The position numbers were made by a program, and so were the translations under genes. A stretch of DNA of 61,646 bases. Source: Candidatus Obscuribacterales bacterium. GTDB lineage: Bacteria > Cyanobacteriota > Vampirovibrionia > Obscuribacterales > Obscuribacteraceae. Each line of letters begins with the position of its first letter. The stretch's first letter is position 1. Shown here one piece after another: positions 43,800 to 53,100 of this stretch. The stretch spans positions 1 to 61,646 of the forward strand of contig JAIERK010000111.1 of assembly GCA_019746975.1 (NCBI GenBank), in the 5' to 3' direction. Below the pieces are notes generated by a model, which had not been told where the DNA came from, did not search any database, and saw only the letters and a list, made by a program, of their open reading frames with translations.

Positions 43800-46547
43800 T
43801 CAGACGGTGGATTCCCAGAAAGCGCCCTGCCTGCCTTGCAGTTTCAACAAGGCGTCCTCGGCTTCGACCATCGAGTCTACGAATCCTTGGTGGAATCGAG
43901 CCCTTTGATCGTAGATTTCCGCTGACGACAAGTCAGAAACTTGCAGTGCAAGTACGAACTCTTTTGCTGATGACCGCAGAAATTTCTGCAGCACCGGTAC
44001 GTCAAATCCGACTGGATGATCCGCCAGAGCTTCCATAAGCTCTTCTCTTGAGCCGGAGATGATGGTCGAATCCGGTTTTCGACCGTTCGCCAGCTCTGCC
44101 CATGCAGACATCCACTCCTCTCTGAAGATCCGGAGAGCGTGAACGATTCGAGATACCGGCGCGGTGCTTGGAGCAGATGAGCCTCCCAAGTTCATGCTCT
44201 TGAAGAACTGCTTCAAGGTGCCGAACGGACTGGAGCCAGCGCTGGAGCTGGAGGTAGAACTAAGGCCAGAGCCAGTGGAACGCGGTAAGTCAGAACGCGA
44301 CTCTGCCCTGCGAGCTGGAGTTGGCGCAGGCGTCATCCCCGGAGGAGGCGCCGAACTCCGCTGAGCCACCCGGGCGGACCATGAGGCATCGGCTGCACCC
44401 CACATCGAGGAGCCACCATATCCGAACTTGGCACCCTGTTCTGCCGAGACTTGATTGAATTGTTGATCAAGTTCGGAGTCGTTCACCGAATGCATACTGC
44501 GTAGTCGAGATTTGGCCGCACTGCCAAAACCCGCTGGAGATGCTTGCGCGGCCCATTGGCCTGTTGCAGGTGCTCCTGATTGCATGGACCATTGATCGGG
44601 CATATGCACTGGTTGCATAACTTGACGAACTTGCCCGGTTAAATTGACTACTTCAGTGTCATCAACGGCTACAAAGGCGGTGAATTTTGTCAGTACGGAA
44701 AACGCGAGAGAAATATCGACGATGCTTTGTTTCGTGGCGTTCTGATCGGGGCCGATTCTAAATTGATCCTCGAGTTCCTTAATATACTCTCTAGCCCATA
44801 AGCGCGAGACTCCCTCCACATCCACCTTTTGGGCGATTACTTCCTCGCTGAATTCTGTTCCGTTTGCGAGCTTTCCCTCAATGCGAAATTTTGGTTGCGC
44901 AGAAGAATTTTCTTTTTTGTAGACAAGTTTGAATAAACAATCGGCAGTTCGACCGTCGAATAGATCAGGTATTCGCGCCGGCGCGGACTTTTCGATTGTG
45001 ATACCGCTAGTGAGACAAGATATCTTCAGATCGGTAATGAGCGGTTGTCCAATCTCTCGTCCTATATTGACAAGCGCATCTTCGAGTTGCGACCCAGGTG
45101 TGACAAATGCGGATGTGCCACCAGCAAGTGCAGCGAGACGTTTGAGCAGCGACGAGTTGACGGCTGTGTCAATTCCGATCGTGAATATTCGCGTATCGCC
45201 GGCAGACTGCTGAACCATTTTCAGTATCTGTCCTTCGTTGCCGACTTCACCGTCTGTTAACACAACTATGACAGGCACTCGATTTTTCTCAATATGCATC
45301 TTGGTCAAAGTCAAGGCATCCGACACGGCAGTGTTGAGTAAAGTGCCACCACGGGCTTCGATCCCTCGTAGAAATGCGATACCATTTTCGATACCAGAGC
45401 TATCCGCGTCATAAAAGTTGCCCTGCCGGCGATACCATTCGCATCTATCATCGAAGGCGTTGATTGCGAATCGATCGCCAGGTCCAAGAGTAGACAAGAG
45501 AATCGCGCAGGCACGTGCCGCGGAGACCATCTTCTGACCCCTCATAGAGCCGGATCGATCAAGCACGAATACAACATCCCTCGCCATCCGGCTGACGTTG
45601 CCGGAAGAAGGGGGTACTAGAGAAAGCATCGCATAGCCGTCCGGATCTCTTTGGAGCTTGCCGAATTTTTTGTAAAAAACGACCGATGAAGTCACTTTAT
45701 TAGATACCAACTTCCACTTCAACACAAAATCCCGATCGAGAAGTTCGTTGACTTTAGCGAGTGTAATTCTTATGGCACCATCTGTGGTGGTAGTCCTAAC
45801 CGCATGTTGCGAGCACGACAGGTCGGAGATACGAGACAGCTGTCCGTCCCGGTCAGACAAATGCTCAGGAATCAACTCAACTTCAATCGTTAGCGATACA
45901 TCGGGGTCAACCCCGCTTGCCAAACGCGGCGGTGAAATCCTGGAGGCATCAGGTACTTCATCCGTATCAAGAGCTGTTCCGTCTCCGACCTGTTCTCTCG
46001 CCAACGCGGTTCCGGGGATATGGCGCGGCGCGACTACTAATGGTAGTCGCAATTCAGTAGTACCATCTTCGAAAAATTCCAATCTTTCCGTGTACGTGAT
46101 TTCGACCGTAACTCGCTCGTCAGGCGCGATGTTACCCACCTGCATAGTGAATACATCGTCGCGTTCTTGCTCCAGGAGCGAGGCGCGCTTGCCATCTACG
46201 AGCGCGTTTTGGTATTGCGCTCTAGCAGCCTGCCTCTCCTGGATCGTCCCTATCACGGTGCGACCCCCGACATGCATCTTGAATGAGTTGACCGAGGCAC
46301 AGCCACTCATCGGGAAAATATATTCCGCTTCAAGATGTTCTTTGTAGGGGTTCCTAAAAACCTGTGAAATCGTCACTTCAACGACGCGGCCAACAGCGCG
46401 CGCATTTACATCAACCGAATGCAACGGCAGGTTGAGAGTCTTCGTTCCCTGAGCTGCTCGCAGCGAACCTAACCGGCGTTCAATTTCGTTTCTCAAATCT
46501 TCTAGCAGTTCAATCGATTCAAACTCTCTCTTCATTTCTGTCATCAT
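43800..46547 (-). CDS. VIT and von Willebrand A domain protein
   Basis: A 915-residue protein. Residues about 30-175 are a VIT domain (VTISQVFRNPYKEHLEAEYIFPM, then ARAQYQNALVDGKRASLLEQERDDVFTM). The VWA domain (about 325-500) has an intact metal site, VFVLDRSGSMRGQ (D330, S332, S334). Beyond about 650 it is Ser/Pro-rich and disordered, then a helical C-terminal domain follows. There is no signal peptide or membrane anchor. Such proteins act in metal-dependent protein contact. The ATG at 46547 is chosen because GGAGG lies 5 bases upstream. Its start overlaps the 3' end of the MerR-like gene by 29 bp, so the two form one operon. Confidence 0.88.
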   Translation of the reverse strand: MMTEMKREFESIELLEDLRNEIERRLGSLRAAQGTKTLNLPLHSVDVNARAVGRVVEVTISQVFRNPYKEHLEAEYIFPMSGCASVNSFKMHVGGRTVIGTIQERQAARAQYQNALVDGKRASLLEQERDDVFTMQVGNIAPDERVTVEITYTERLEFFEDGTTELRLPLVVAPRHIPGTALAREQVGDGTALDTDEVPDASRISPPRLASGVDPDVSLTIEVELIPEHLSDRDGQLSRISDLSCSQHAVRTTTTDGAIRITLAKVNELLDRDFVLKWKLVSNKVTSSVVFYKKFGKLQRDPDGYAMLSLVPPSSGNVSRMARDVVFVLDRSGSMRGQKMVSAARACAILLSTLGPGDRFAINAFDDRCEWYRRQGNFYDADSSGIENGIAFLRGIEARGGTLLNTAVSDALTLTKMHIEKNRVPVIVVLTDGEVGNEGQILKMVQQSAGDTRIFTIGIDTAVNSSLLKRLAALAGGTSAFVTPGSQLEDALVNIGREIGQPLITDLKISCLTSGITIEKSAPARIPDLFDGRTADCLFKLVYKKENSSAQPKFRIEGKLANGTEFSEEVIAQKVDVEGVSRLWAREYIKELEDQFRIGPDQNATKQSIVDISLAFSVLTKFTAFVAVDDTEVVNLTGQVRQVMQPVHMPDQWSMQSGAPATGQWAAQASPAGFGSAAKSRLRSMHSVNDSELDQQFNQVSAEQGAKFGYGGSSMWGAADASWSARVAQRSSAPPPGMTPAPTPARRAESRSDLPRSTGSGLSSTSSSSAGSSPFGTLKQFFKSMNLGGSSAPSTAPVSRIVHALRIFREEWMSAWAELANGRKPDSTIISGSREELMEALADHPVGFDVPVLQKFLRSSAKEFVLALQVSDLSSAEIYDQRARFHQGFVDSMVEAEDALLKLQGRQGAFWESTV

Positions 46548-47148
46548 CGGATCCTCCCTCGGGACCTGCACTTATGAGAACTTCCAGAGCTGCTTTCAAC
46601 CGGTCATAGAGCAGAGAATCTTCCAATTCGGACTGCCAGCCCTCTTCCGCGATCAACCTGAGCCCAGGCTCGATCGTTATCTCTCTCAATCTGGTTGGTC
46701 TAAAAGTCTCCTTCTTAAAAATCCGTTGTTTAACACGAACAGATTCAGCCACTCCATCGATAACATGATCGAGTTCTTCGTTGGTGAGCCCATATAGGAG
46801 CGACTGAATTTCGGACAATGGCAACGCCACGCTCTGCAATGACTTGATAGCCACTAGTTGCATGACATGCCTGAGGTTGTATTTCGCCTGCCGCCCCTCG
46901 ATTTCAGGACGGTCAAGTAAGCCCAACGTCGTGTAATACCTGATTGTTCTTTTGTCGGGAGCAGCACTAACTCTCTGATCTTGCTGAATGCCCATCAATC
47001 CACGATCTTTGAGAAGGCGGGCAACTTCGTTGCTTAAATCATTTAGTGAGTATGAGATGCGCTCCGCAACCATAACAGCATTGTGACCCAAAACTGTCAT
47101 ACTGTCAAGGTCTAATTCAAAATCGACCAAATCGATATAAAGTCCCAT
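46519..47148 (-). CDS. MerR-family-like transcriptional regulator
   Basis: A 209-residue protein with a MerR-type winged helix-turn-helix (about 60-125): SAAPDKRTIRYYTTLGLLDR followed by YNLRHVMQLVAIKSLQSVAL and LPLSEIQSLL. The C-terminal part carries charged helices and no Cys pair, so metal sensing of the classical kind is unlikely. The start is uncertain: ATG codons at 47148, 47100 and 47073 are in frame, and none has a good ribosome-binding site; the last (MVAERISYS) would leave two ACTGTCA boxes upstream. It overlaps and probably regulates the VIT/VWA gene and itself. Confidence 0.8.
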   Translation of the reverse strand: MGLYIDLVDFELDLDSMTVLGHNAVMVAERISYSLNDLSNEVARLLKDRGLMGIQQDQRVSAAPDKRTIRYYTTLGLLDRPEIEGRQAKYNLRHVMQLVAIKSLQSVALPLSEIQSLLYGLTNEELDHVIDGVAESVRVKQRIFKKETFRPTRLREITIEPGLRLIAEEGWQSELEDSLLYDRLKAALEVLISAGPEGGSDDDRNEERV

Positions 47149-47480
47149 ATATTGACTGTTTTTAGACAGCGCTCTTAAAAATCCATAGAAAAAACCATGA
47201 CAGCTTTACATTAATCCAGGGGTTTCCCTATTACTGTCACTATTGCAGGAACTTTTCAAGCAAATCGAGTAAAGATCCAGTCTTAATCAGGTTGAAGACG
47301 ATATTCTCTACAAGAAATTTTATTCGATATCGGATAAAATTTCTGGCAAAATAACGATCAGGGCAATCGCGAAATGCTTATTTGCAAATCATTTCAGCGT
47401 CAGAAGCATACTACAAAGAGTAACAGCGTTCGGAACGCGTCCTCGCTCGATTAATTAACAGTGACAGCATTTTACTGTCA
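47093..47480. promoter_or_regulatory. Cluster of ACTGTCA/TGACAGT boxes
   Basis: ACTGTCA or its complement occurs at 47093-47099, 47101-47107, 47198-47204 (TGACAGC), 47233-47239, 47462-47468 (TGACAGC) and 47474-47480, with degenerate copies at 47152-47159 and 47164-47170. TGACAG-7-CTGTCA (47462-47480) is a 19-bp inverted repeat, the size of MerR-family operators. The boxes lie around the start of the MerR-like gene and may be its operators. Confidence 0.5.
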
Positions 47481-47594
47481 TCACACCTAAGCCAAGGCGA
47501 ACCGGTTTCAGCAATCAACAAACTCGCAGATTACAATCCTGCTGGTACACCTAGCAGCCTCGACACGAAATCACGTCGGTCAAGACTTCGCTGC
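47149..47594. other. Regulatory intergenic region of the MerR-like operon
   Basis: A 446-bp AT-rich region between the IPT/TIG gene and the MerR-like gene. It has most of the ACTGTCA boxes and a 30-bp near-perfect palindrome. No gene is seen. A weak hairpin with one bulge near 47534-47552 could terminate the IPT/TIG transcript. Confidence 0.5.
47314..47343. promoter_or_regulatory. 30-bp near-perfect palindrome
   Basis: Arms GAAATTTTAT and ATAAAATTTC flank TCGATATCGG, so 28 of 30 positions are symmetric. The core CGATATCGG is shared with the 24-bp palindromes at 18180 and 56260. AT-rich arms and no U-tract make a terminator unlikely; an operator or cruciform is more probable. Confidence 0.6.
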
Positions 47595-48608
47595 TTAAAA
47601 CGGGCTGCCCTGAACGAATATGTGAGGGTAGGGATAGAATGTCAGATTGTTGCGGGACGGAATGCCATTGGAGATGACCGAGACCGAGAGACCGGTTGAT
47701 GCTGTGCCCCAGTCGGGGATCTCGACACGTAAGCCGCCGTTGTTGTTGATGCCTAGTACGTTAGCCTGGAAGGGACCGATCTGGACAAGGTTGTTCTGTA
47801 ATGGTCGAGCGAAGTTGCGTCCGTAAATAGTTAAAATCTCGCCCGGTGGACCTCCGTCTGGGTAAAGAGAGGTTAGAATCGGCACCGGGCCCCGAATCCC
47901 CATACTGAAACCGTTGCTCGCCACACCATTTACTGTCACCACAATCGATGCGCTGCCCTGGTCTAACGACTCCGGCGGTATTACTGTCAATGTCGTCCTG
48001 CTCGAGGCGATAACTTTGCCCGATTTGCCATTAAATGTGACAGTATTGCCTGCTGGATTAAGGCTGAAATTGTCACCATGCAGAATCAAGGATCTTCCAG
48101 AGAGCGCAGAACTTGGGTTTAAAGGCGATAGACTCGGACCAGCCAGCGCTGACAGCGTCCACGCCAGTTGCGCTCCTCTAGGACCATCTACATCTATAAC
48201 CAGATTGGAATTGTCGCTCAGTTCGCCGGTCACTTCCTTAGTGCAAAAACTCCGAACTCTAAACGTACTGTCATCGGTGATTACATAACCGGCTGGCTCA
48301 GCAGCACCCATGGTCGTAATAGTATCCTGCGTGAGAATAACCCTGGCCGATGCAAATCCAGGTTTTTCACCGTACCCGTTATAGATCGTGAGCCAGGTCC
48401 GGCGCTTCCCATCCTGCGACTTGATTGGAGCGACGAAGCGTTGCCGACCACCACGGCCTATGTAGGGACCGCCCTGCGCTTCTTGCACCTGAGAAAGCGC
48501 ACTGTACATCTGACATTGGCCGGCTGGCGGCAAGGACAATAAGGTGACTAACAAAAGGCTTCCGAGCAAAAGAGCCAAACTCGGGCTTCTTGTGCCGATC
48601 TTGGCCAT
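47595..48608 (-). CDS. Exported IPT/TIG-domain protein
   Basis: A 337-residue protein with a Sec signal peptide (LALLLGSLLLVTLLSLPPAG, cleavage near GQCQM). A strand-rich N-terminal domain (about 40-135) precedes two IPT/TIG immunoglobulin-like domains (about 155-240, with SLSPLNPSSALSGRSLILHG; about 240-330, with LTSLYPDGGPPGEILTIYG). It is probably a surface or periplasmic binding protein. ATG at 48608 is chosen because it opens the signal peptide and GAGGA lies upstream; the frame extends to 48644, overlapping the preceding regulator. It starts 7 bp after the OmpR-type regulator stops, so they form an operon. Confidence 0.85.
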   Translation of the reverse strand: MAKIGTRSPSLALLLGSLLLVTLLSLPPAGQCQMYSALSQVQEAQGGPYIGRGGRQRFVAPIKSQDGKRRTWLTIYNGYGEKPGFASARVILTQDTITTMGAAEPAGYVITDDSTFRVRSFCTKEVTGELSDNSNLVIDVDGPRGAQLAWTLSALAGPSLSPLNPSSALSGRSLILHGDNFSLNPAGNTVTFNGKSGKVIASSRTTLTVIPPESLDQGSASIVVTVNGVASNGFSMGIRGPVPILTSLYPDGGPPGEILTIYGRNFARPLQNNLVQIGPFQANVLGINNNGGLRVEIPDWGTASTGLSVSVISNGIPSRNNLTFYPYPHIFVQGSPF

Positions 48609-48615
48609 ACTTGAT

Positions 48616-49287
48616 TCAGTCCTCGAGCTTGTATCCGACGCCATGAACGTTACGAATCAGGGATGGTTCCCCTTTTGTATCGATCTTGCTTCTGAGCTTC
48701 TTGACCGAAGTCCGAATAGTCTCTGGTGATTTTTCTGAGTCTGCGGTCCAAACACGGTCAAGTAAAGCTTCTGCACTAAAGACCTGACCTTTGTGTCGCA
48801 TGAGAAATTCGAGAAGGGCAAATTCCATTCTCGGTAGGTGAATCTCTTCGCCGTTTTTCGTGACCCTGTGTGAAACTATGTCGAGAGACAGATCACCAGC
48901 TTCGAGTACTTCGCCAGATAAAGATGATGGTCTACGTAGAAGAGCTCTGATTCTCGCGGACAGCTCCTTCAAGTGAAATGGTTTCGTGAGATAGTCGTCG
49001 GCGCCAGCGTCGAAACCGACCTCTTTGTCTGGTACGGTACCGCGCCCAGTCAAAATCAGAATTGGCGACTGACCGCCCTGAGCGCGATAGTGCTTGCAGA
49101 CTTCGATGCCATCCATCTTGGGAAGCGTCAGATCGAGGATGATGACATCATATTTATAGGACTTCATCATGTCGAGGGCGTCTAAACCGGTCTCGACCCA
49201 CTCGACCAGATAGTGTTCAAACTCTAACCACTCCTGAACAGTTCCTGCCAGGTTTCGATCGTCTTCAACGAGAAGAATCTTTGCCAT
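48616..49287 (-). CDS. OmpR-family response regulator
   Basis: A 223-residue response regulator. The receiver domain (about 1-118) has EDD at 8-10, D52 in VIILDLTLPKMDG, Thr in LILTGRG and the lysine in LTKPFHL. The winged-helix domain (about 128-222) has EIHLPRMEFALLEFLMRHKG and ends in RNVHGVGYKLED. No sensor kinase is adjacent, so it is an orphan here. The next gene, encoding an exported IPT/TIG protein, follows 7 bp after its stop and may be a target or a partner. Its receiver is close to the lone receiver at 31865-32227. A candidate promoter lies at 49318-49347. Confidence 0.92.
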   Translation of the reverse strand: MAKILLVEDDRNLAGTVQEWLEFEHYLVEWVETGLDALDMMKSYKYDVIILDLTLPKMDGIEVCKHYRAQGGQSPILILTGRGTVPDKEVGFDAGADDYLTKPFHLKELSARIRALLRRPSSLSGEVLEAGDLSLDIVSHRVTKNGEEIHLPRMEFALLEFLMRHKGQVFSAEALLDRVWTADSEKSPETIRTSVKKLRSKIDTKGEPSLIRNVHGVGYKLED

Positions 49288-49317
49288 CTAAATATGAGTG
49301 GTCCCAGTTTCCTCAGA

Positions 49318-49347
49318 ATTATCTACTATAAATTCAACGAGCTTCAA
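49318..49347 (-). promoter_or_regulatory. Candidate promoter of the OmpR regulator
   Basis: On the minus strand TTGAAG and GATAAT are spaced by 18 bases (four and five of six consensus matches), about 30 bp before the ATG at 49287. Confidence 0.45.
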
Positions 49348-50146
49348 GTACCTTGAACTCTATTATCTTCTTCCCAACGAAATACATTCTGCCACATTGC
49401 CGCTCTAAAGAATTGACTGTAATCCGCCGGTAGCCAATGTCGCTGATTTACTCCGTTCGAACGTACGTTTCAGGGTAACACTTTATCAGGCGTTGTCTTC
49501 CTCCTTCTTTCGAAGTCGGTCTAAGCCACTAAGGTCGGTGCCGACATTGGCGATTACTGCATTCGCCCCGTGAGCGCAATCGAAAGATCTAACGAATCAC
49601 AGGCTCGTCTGTTTGCCACAAGAAATCAGCAGTTTGGCGACAAAAGGTTAGTCGGGCTGCTGTTCGAGCAATCAGGATTGAGCGATTGGCAGTTTGTCAC
49701 GGGCTGGGGAAATCACTCGCAGGCATGTCGATGCGAATTTATGCCAACGAATCGAGTCGCATTAAGTTGAGCCGCCTTGCAATATCCAAATCTTGACAAC
49801 TTCGAGATCAGCACCGGCTGTGGATTCACACAGTCCCATCTGCAAATCGCCACAGCGCTTTCAAGAAGCCAATCCCCATCAAATCACCTCATTCAGCGCA
49901 ACACCATGACATCATCACGTATATACGTAGTCTTCCCACATTGCAGTGTGGAAAACCGCAAAATGGGCAATATCACAAGGATTTTTGCACCAAAAGTTCA
50001 CAGTGCAACTGTAGATTGAAGCAATCAACCCACTCTTACTATTTCGCCTTCTGTGATGGGGCGATGTAGAGGTCAGTCCAGTTGATTGCGGCTGACATTT
50101 CGACAATTGAATAGCTCACTGCTCAAGTGTTTTTGTGAGGCGAGGA
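49348..50146. other. Long intergenic region, no gene recognised
   Basis: Nearly 800 bp between divergent genes. Two plus-strand frames (49570-49770 and 49777-50019) lack ribosome-binding sites and recognisable sequence. Inverted repeats noted are CGTTCGAACG (49454-49463) and TTGCAC-12-GTGCAA (49985-50008), the latter about 140 bp before the next gene. No tRNA-like fold is visible. Confidence 0.4.
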
Positions 50147-53100
50147 ATGGGGTCCAACGCTTTCGATTACGCTTTTGGTGATTCCAAAGGCCAAACAACC
50201 GATACTGAAACTTCTTTCACACCGTCGGCTGTCAATGACACAAGTGTCAGAGCCGACCAGACAGAAGAGACTAAACCGACGACGAACTTACCAGGCGATG
50301 GAACAGTCGCCGATCCTAATGAGCTTGCACCCAACGATCCGGCTGGCGATATTTCGATCGATGGAATTGCACCATTAGACAGACGATTCAATTTACTCAG
50401 CGAAAGAACGGACGACATCATCAAGCCGGGCGATTTGCAACCTGGAATCAATCAGATAGACGACATCCCGATTTTCTTCGTGCTGGACAATCGCACGAAT
50501 AATACCGGAGACAAAATAGTTCCTCCGGTCGGGCTGCACGATCCCAGCAAAACAGAACCGCTTGCGATAACCGATGGAAACGGTCGCGTCATTACGACGG
50601 AAGTCGGCGGTGAAGTCGGTGTCAACTACTCAATCAATAAGAGTCTTGAAACTGGCAATATCGAGAACATCACTTATCCCGATGGCAAGGTTAGAGCCTT
50701 CAAGCAGGAAAATGGTCAGTTGACCAGAGTGGAAACGGTAGAGAAAGGTCGGGATGGTCAGCTTACGAAGACTGTCTTTAGTCGAGATCCCGCAACCAAC
50801 AAGTGGTATGCCGAAGTGGGCGGACTCAAAGCAGAGCTACCGGGCGATATTCAATTCACCAAAGATGGTGTCTTGTCTTTCCAGATGGATGAACAAGGCA
50901 AATGGCGCTCGGAACGCCCGGATGGTAAAGTCTTCATCGAAAAGGCGATTCAGTCCGGAGCACGCGTCGCCTACAACGACGATGACACCATTCGCCAAGT
51001 CGTCAGACCCGATCAATCACGGGTGGAGTGCATCAGAACTGGCGCCGACTTGACTGCCGTCAACGAGATTGGCGCTGATGGCAAAGGGATGACCTGGACG
51101 AAGGTGGGAGACAATTGGGTCAGCAATAGTGATCCGCCCGAGACGCGCAGCAAATTCGAAGTTAGCGACAATGGCAACATCACATATGTCACCAGTGACA
51201 ATATCACACATACCATCACTGGTAGTGGCATCGAACTAAATCAAAACCCAAACGGTTCAGAATTTCAGTTCGATAAAGAAGGCCGATTCACCGAGCTCAA
51301 AGACACCAACGGTCTGAGAGTCAAGGGCATTACTTATCACCCAGAAACTGGACAGGTTGTCACGGCTAGCATTACCAATGGTCCTACGGGACAAACCTTC
51401 AAGTACGAAAGACAAGGCAACACCAACGAGTGGAAGTACACAGTCTTGGATTTCACCGGCAATGTTGTTACTCAGGATCGATGGACAGGTGATATCGTCA
51501 TCGGTCAAGACGGCACCTATGCATATAAGGAAGATGCGAGGCACGGTCGCAATTCAGATGGACTCTGGATGGTATTCAAGCTCGATGGTACTCAGTACCA
51601 GATGCAAGACAACGGACAAAACGGACGTGCATTCTTCGACATCAACAAGAATCTACTCAGTGTAGAGAGAGCGAATGGTACCAGATTTGATGTCATCCGC
51701 ACTAACGGATTTCCGACACAATATGTTGAAACAGAGCGAAGCGGCGAGAAGATCACCTATACATTCGACCCATCCAACAACACCTATGTGCCCGACAATG
51801 CGAACTATCGTCCCATCAAGAAAGTAGAGGGTGAAGGTAGCGGCAATACAAAGATTACCGACATCAACGGCTCGGTTCGCATCATTTCTCTCGACGGCTC
51901 AATGCTGGTCAAGAACGAAGCCGGCTCGGCCGCTGAAGTCGACAACGCCGGTTTCGTAAAACGCACGACATCGAAAGGCGGAGGTGTCGACAGAGTATTC
52001 AACTACGACGACAGAGGTTCTCTCGCCTCGGTGATAGAAACGCGAGGTATGGAAAGCCGCACCATCGCCGGAAAAGACATGTCCTTCCTTCCCGACGGCA
52101 CCATCAAGTACACGGACACGGACGGTCAAAAACTTTCGACCACCGCGGATGGTTCATGGCAGGCCTGGCAAACGATCAACGGCAAAGATTACATCATCAA
52201 AGCAGTCAGCCCGAAGGGCGCTCTGCGCACAATCATCCGTGACGATAGCGGTGAGGCGACCTCTATTATTGACACTCGTCCGCCCTCCTCCGATGGTCGT
52301 CCAGGTCGATCCGAAGAATTTCACCGCGTCATGGAAAATGGCAAATGGTCTGACTCATGGGGCCGCGTCAGTTCTGACGGAAAAGTCGAATCCCGACACA
52401 GTGTTCGCTTGCTGGACAATGGCAATTACAACTACATCGACAATAACGGCAAAGACAGATTGTCCAAGGCTGGCGGCAGAAGCTGGGAATTCGGCGAAGC
52501 CATGGATTCAGCCAGCATCGACGAGGCACGCGACTCATTCCGTGAAGTAATGGAAACCGGCATCAAGGACCAACCTCGAATGGAACGCCTGCAAATCCTG
52601 ATGGCCCGTTTCGAACAACGCATGTCCGAGCGCATGGAATGCCTGGTGATGGCAGGAGAGAATCAAGATACCACAGCGGAGATGATCGAACAAAAGGTCG
52701 CAAGAACTTACGATCAGCTCACCGAAATGGTTATGAAAGATGCCACCAACGATTCGGCATTCCAGTCGCGAGAGCAACGCGTCTGCCTGGCTGAGCAGTT
52801 CATGTTTCACGCTCACGACACCACTAAAATGAATCAGGGATCCAACGGCACTTGTTGGATCCACGCTGGTCACATTCTTGGTATGGTCAATCACCCTGAC
52901 CATATGGCCCGATTCGTCAAAGAGATCTCGTTGAACGGCAGCTTCACCACTCTCAACAACGGAGAGAGAGATTCTACCGCGAAGACCGTGCGATTCTCAA
53001 AGCGTCTGTTTAATTTCCGAGGCGAAGAGCAACGATGGAATCCGGATTCGCCGTACAGCAATGCCACACGAAGTCCAGTCGCGCTAATTTTCGACCAGGC

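Noticed and set aside
45748..46347. A 199-residue plus-strand frame
   Set aside because: It is a Ser/Thr-rich shadow of the VIT/VWA gene, whose domains are clear on the minus strand.
49348..50146. tRNA or other known RNA in the long gap
   Set aside because: No acceptor or T-loop pattern was found on either strand by reading; only short inverted repeats are present.
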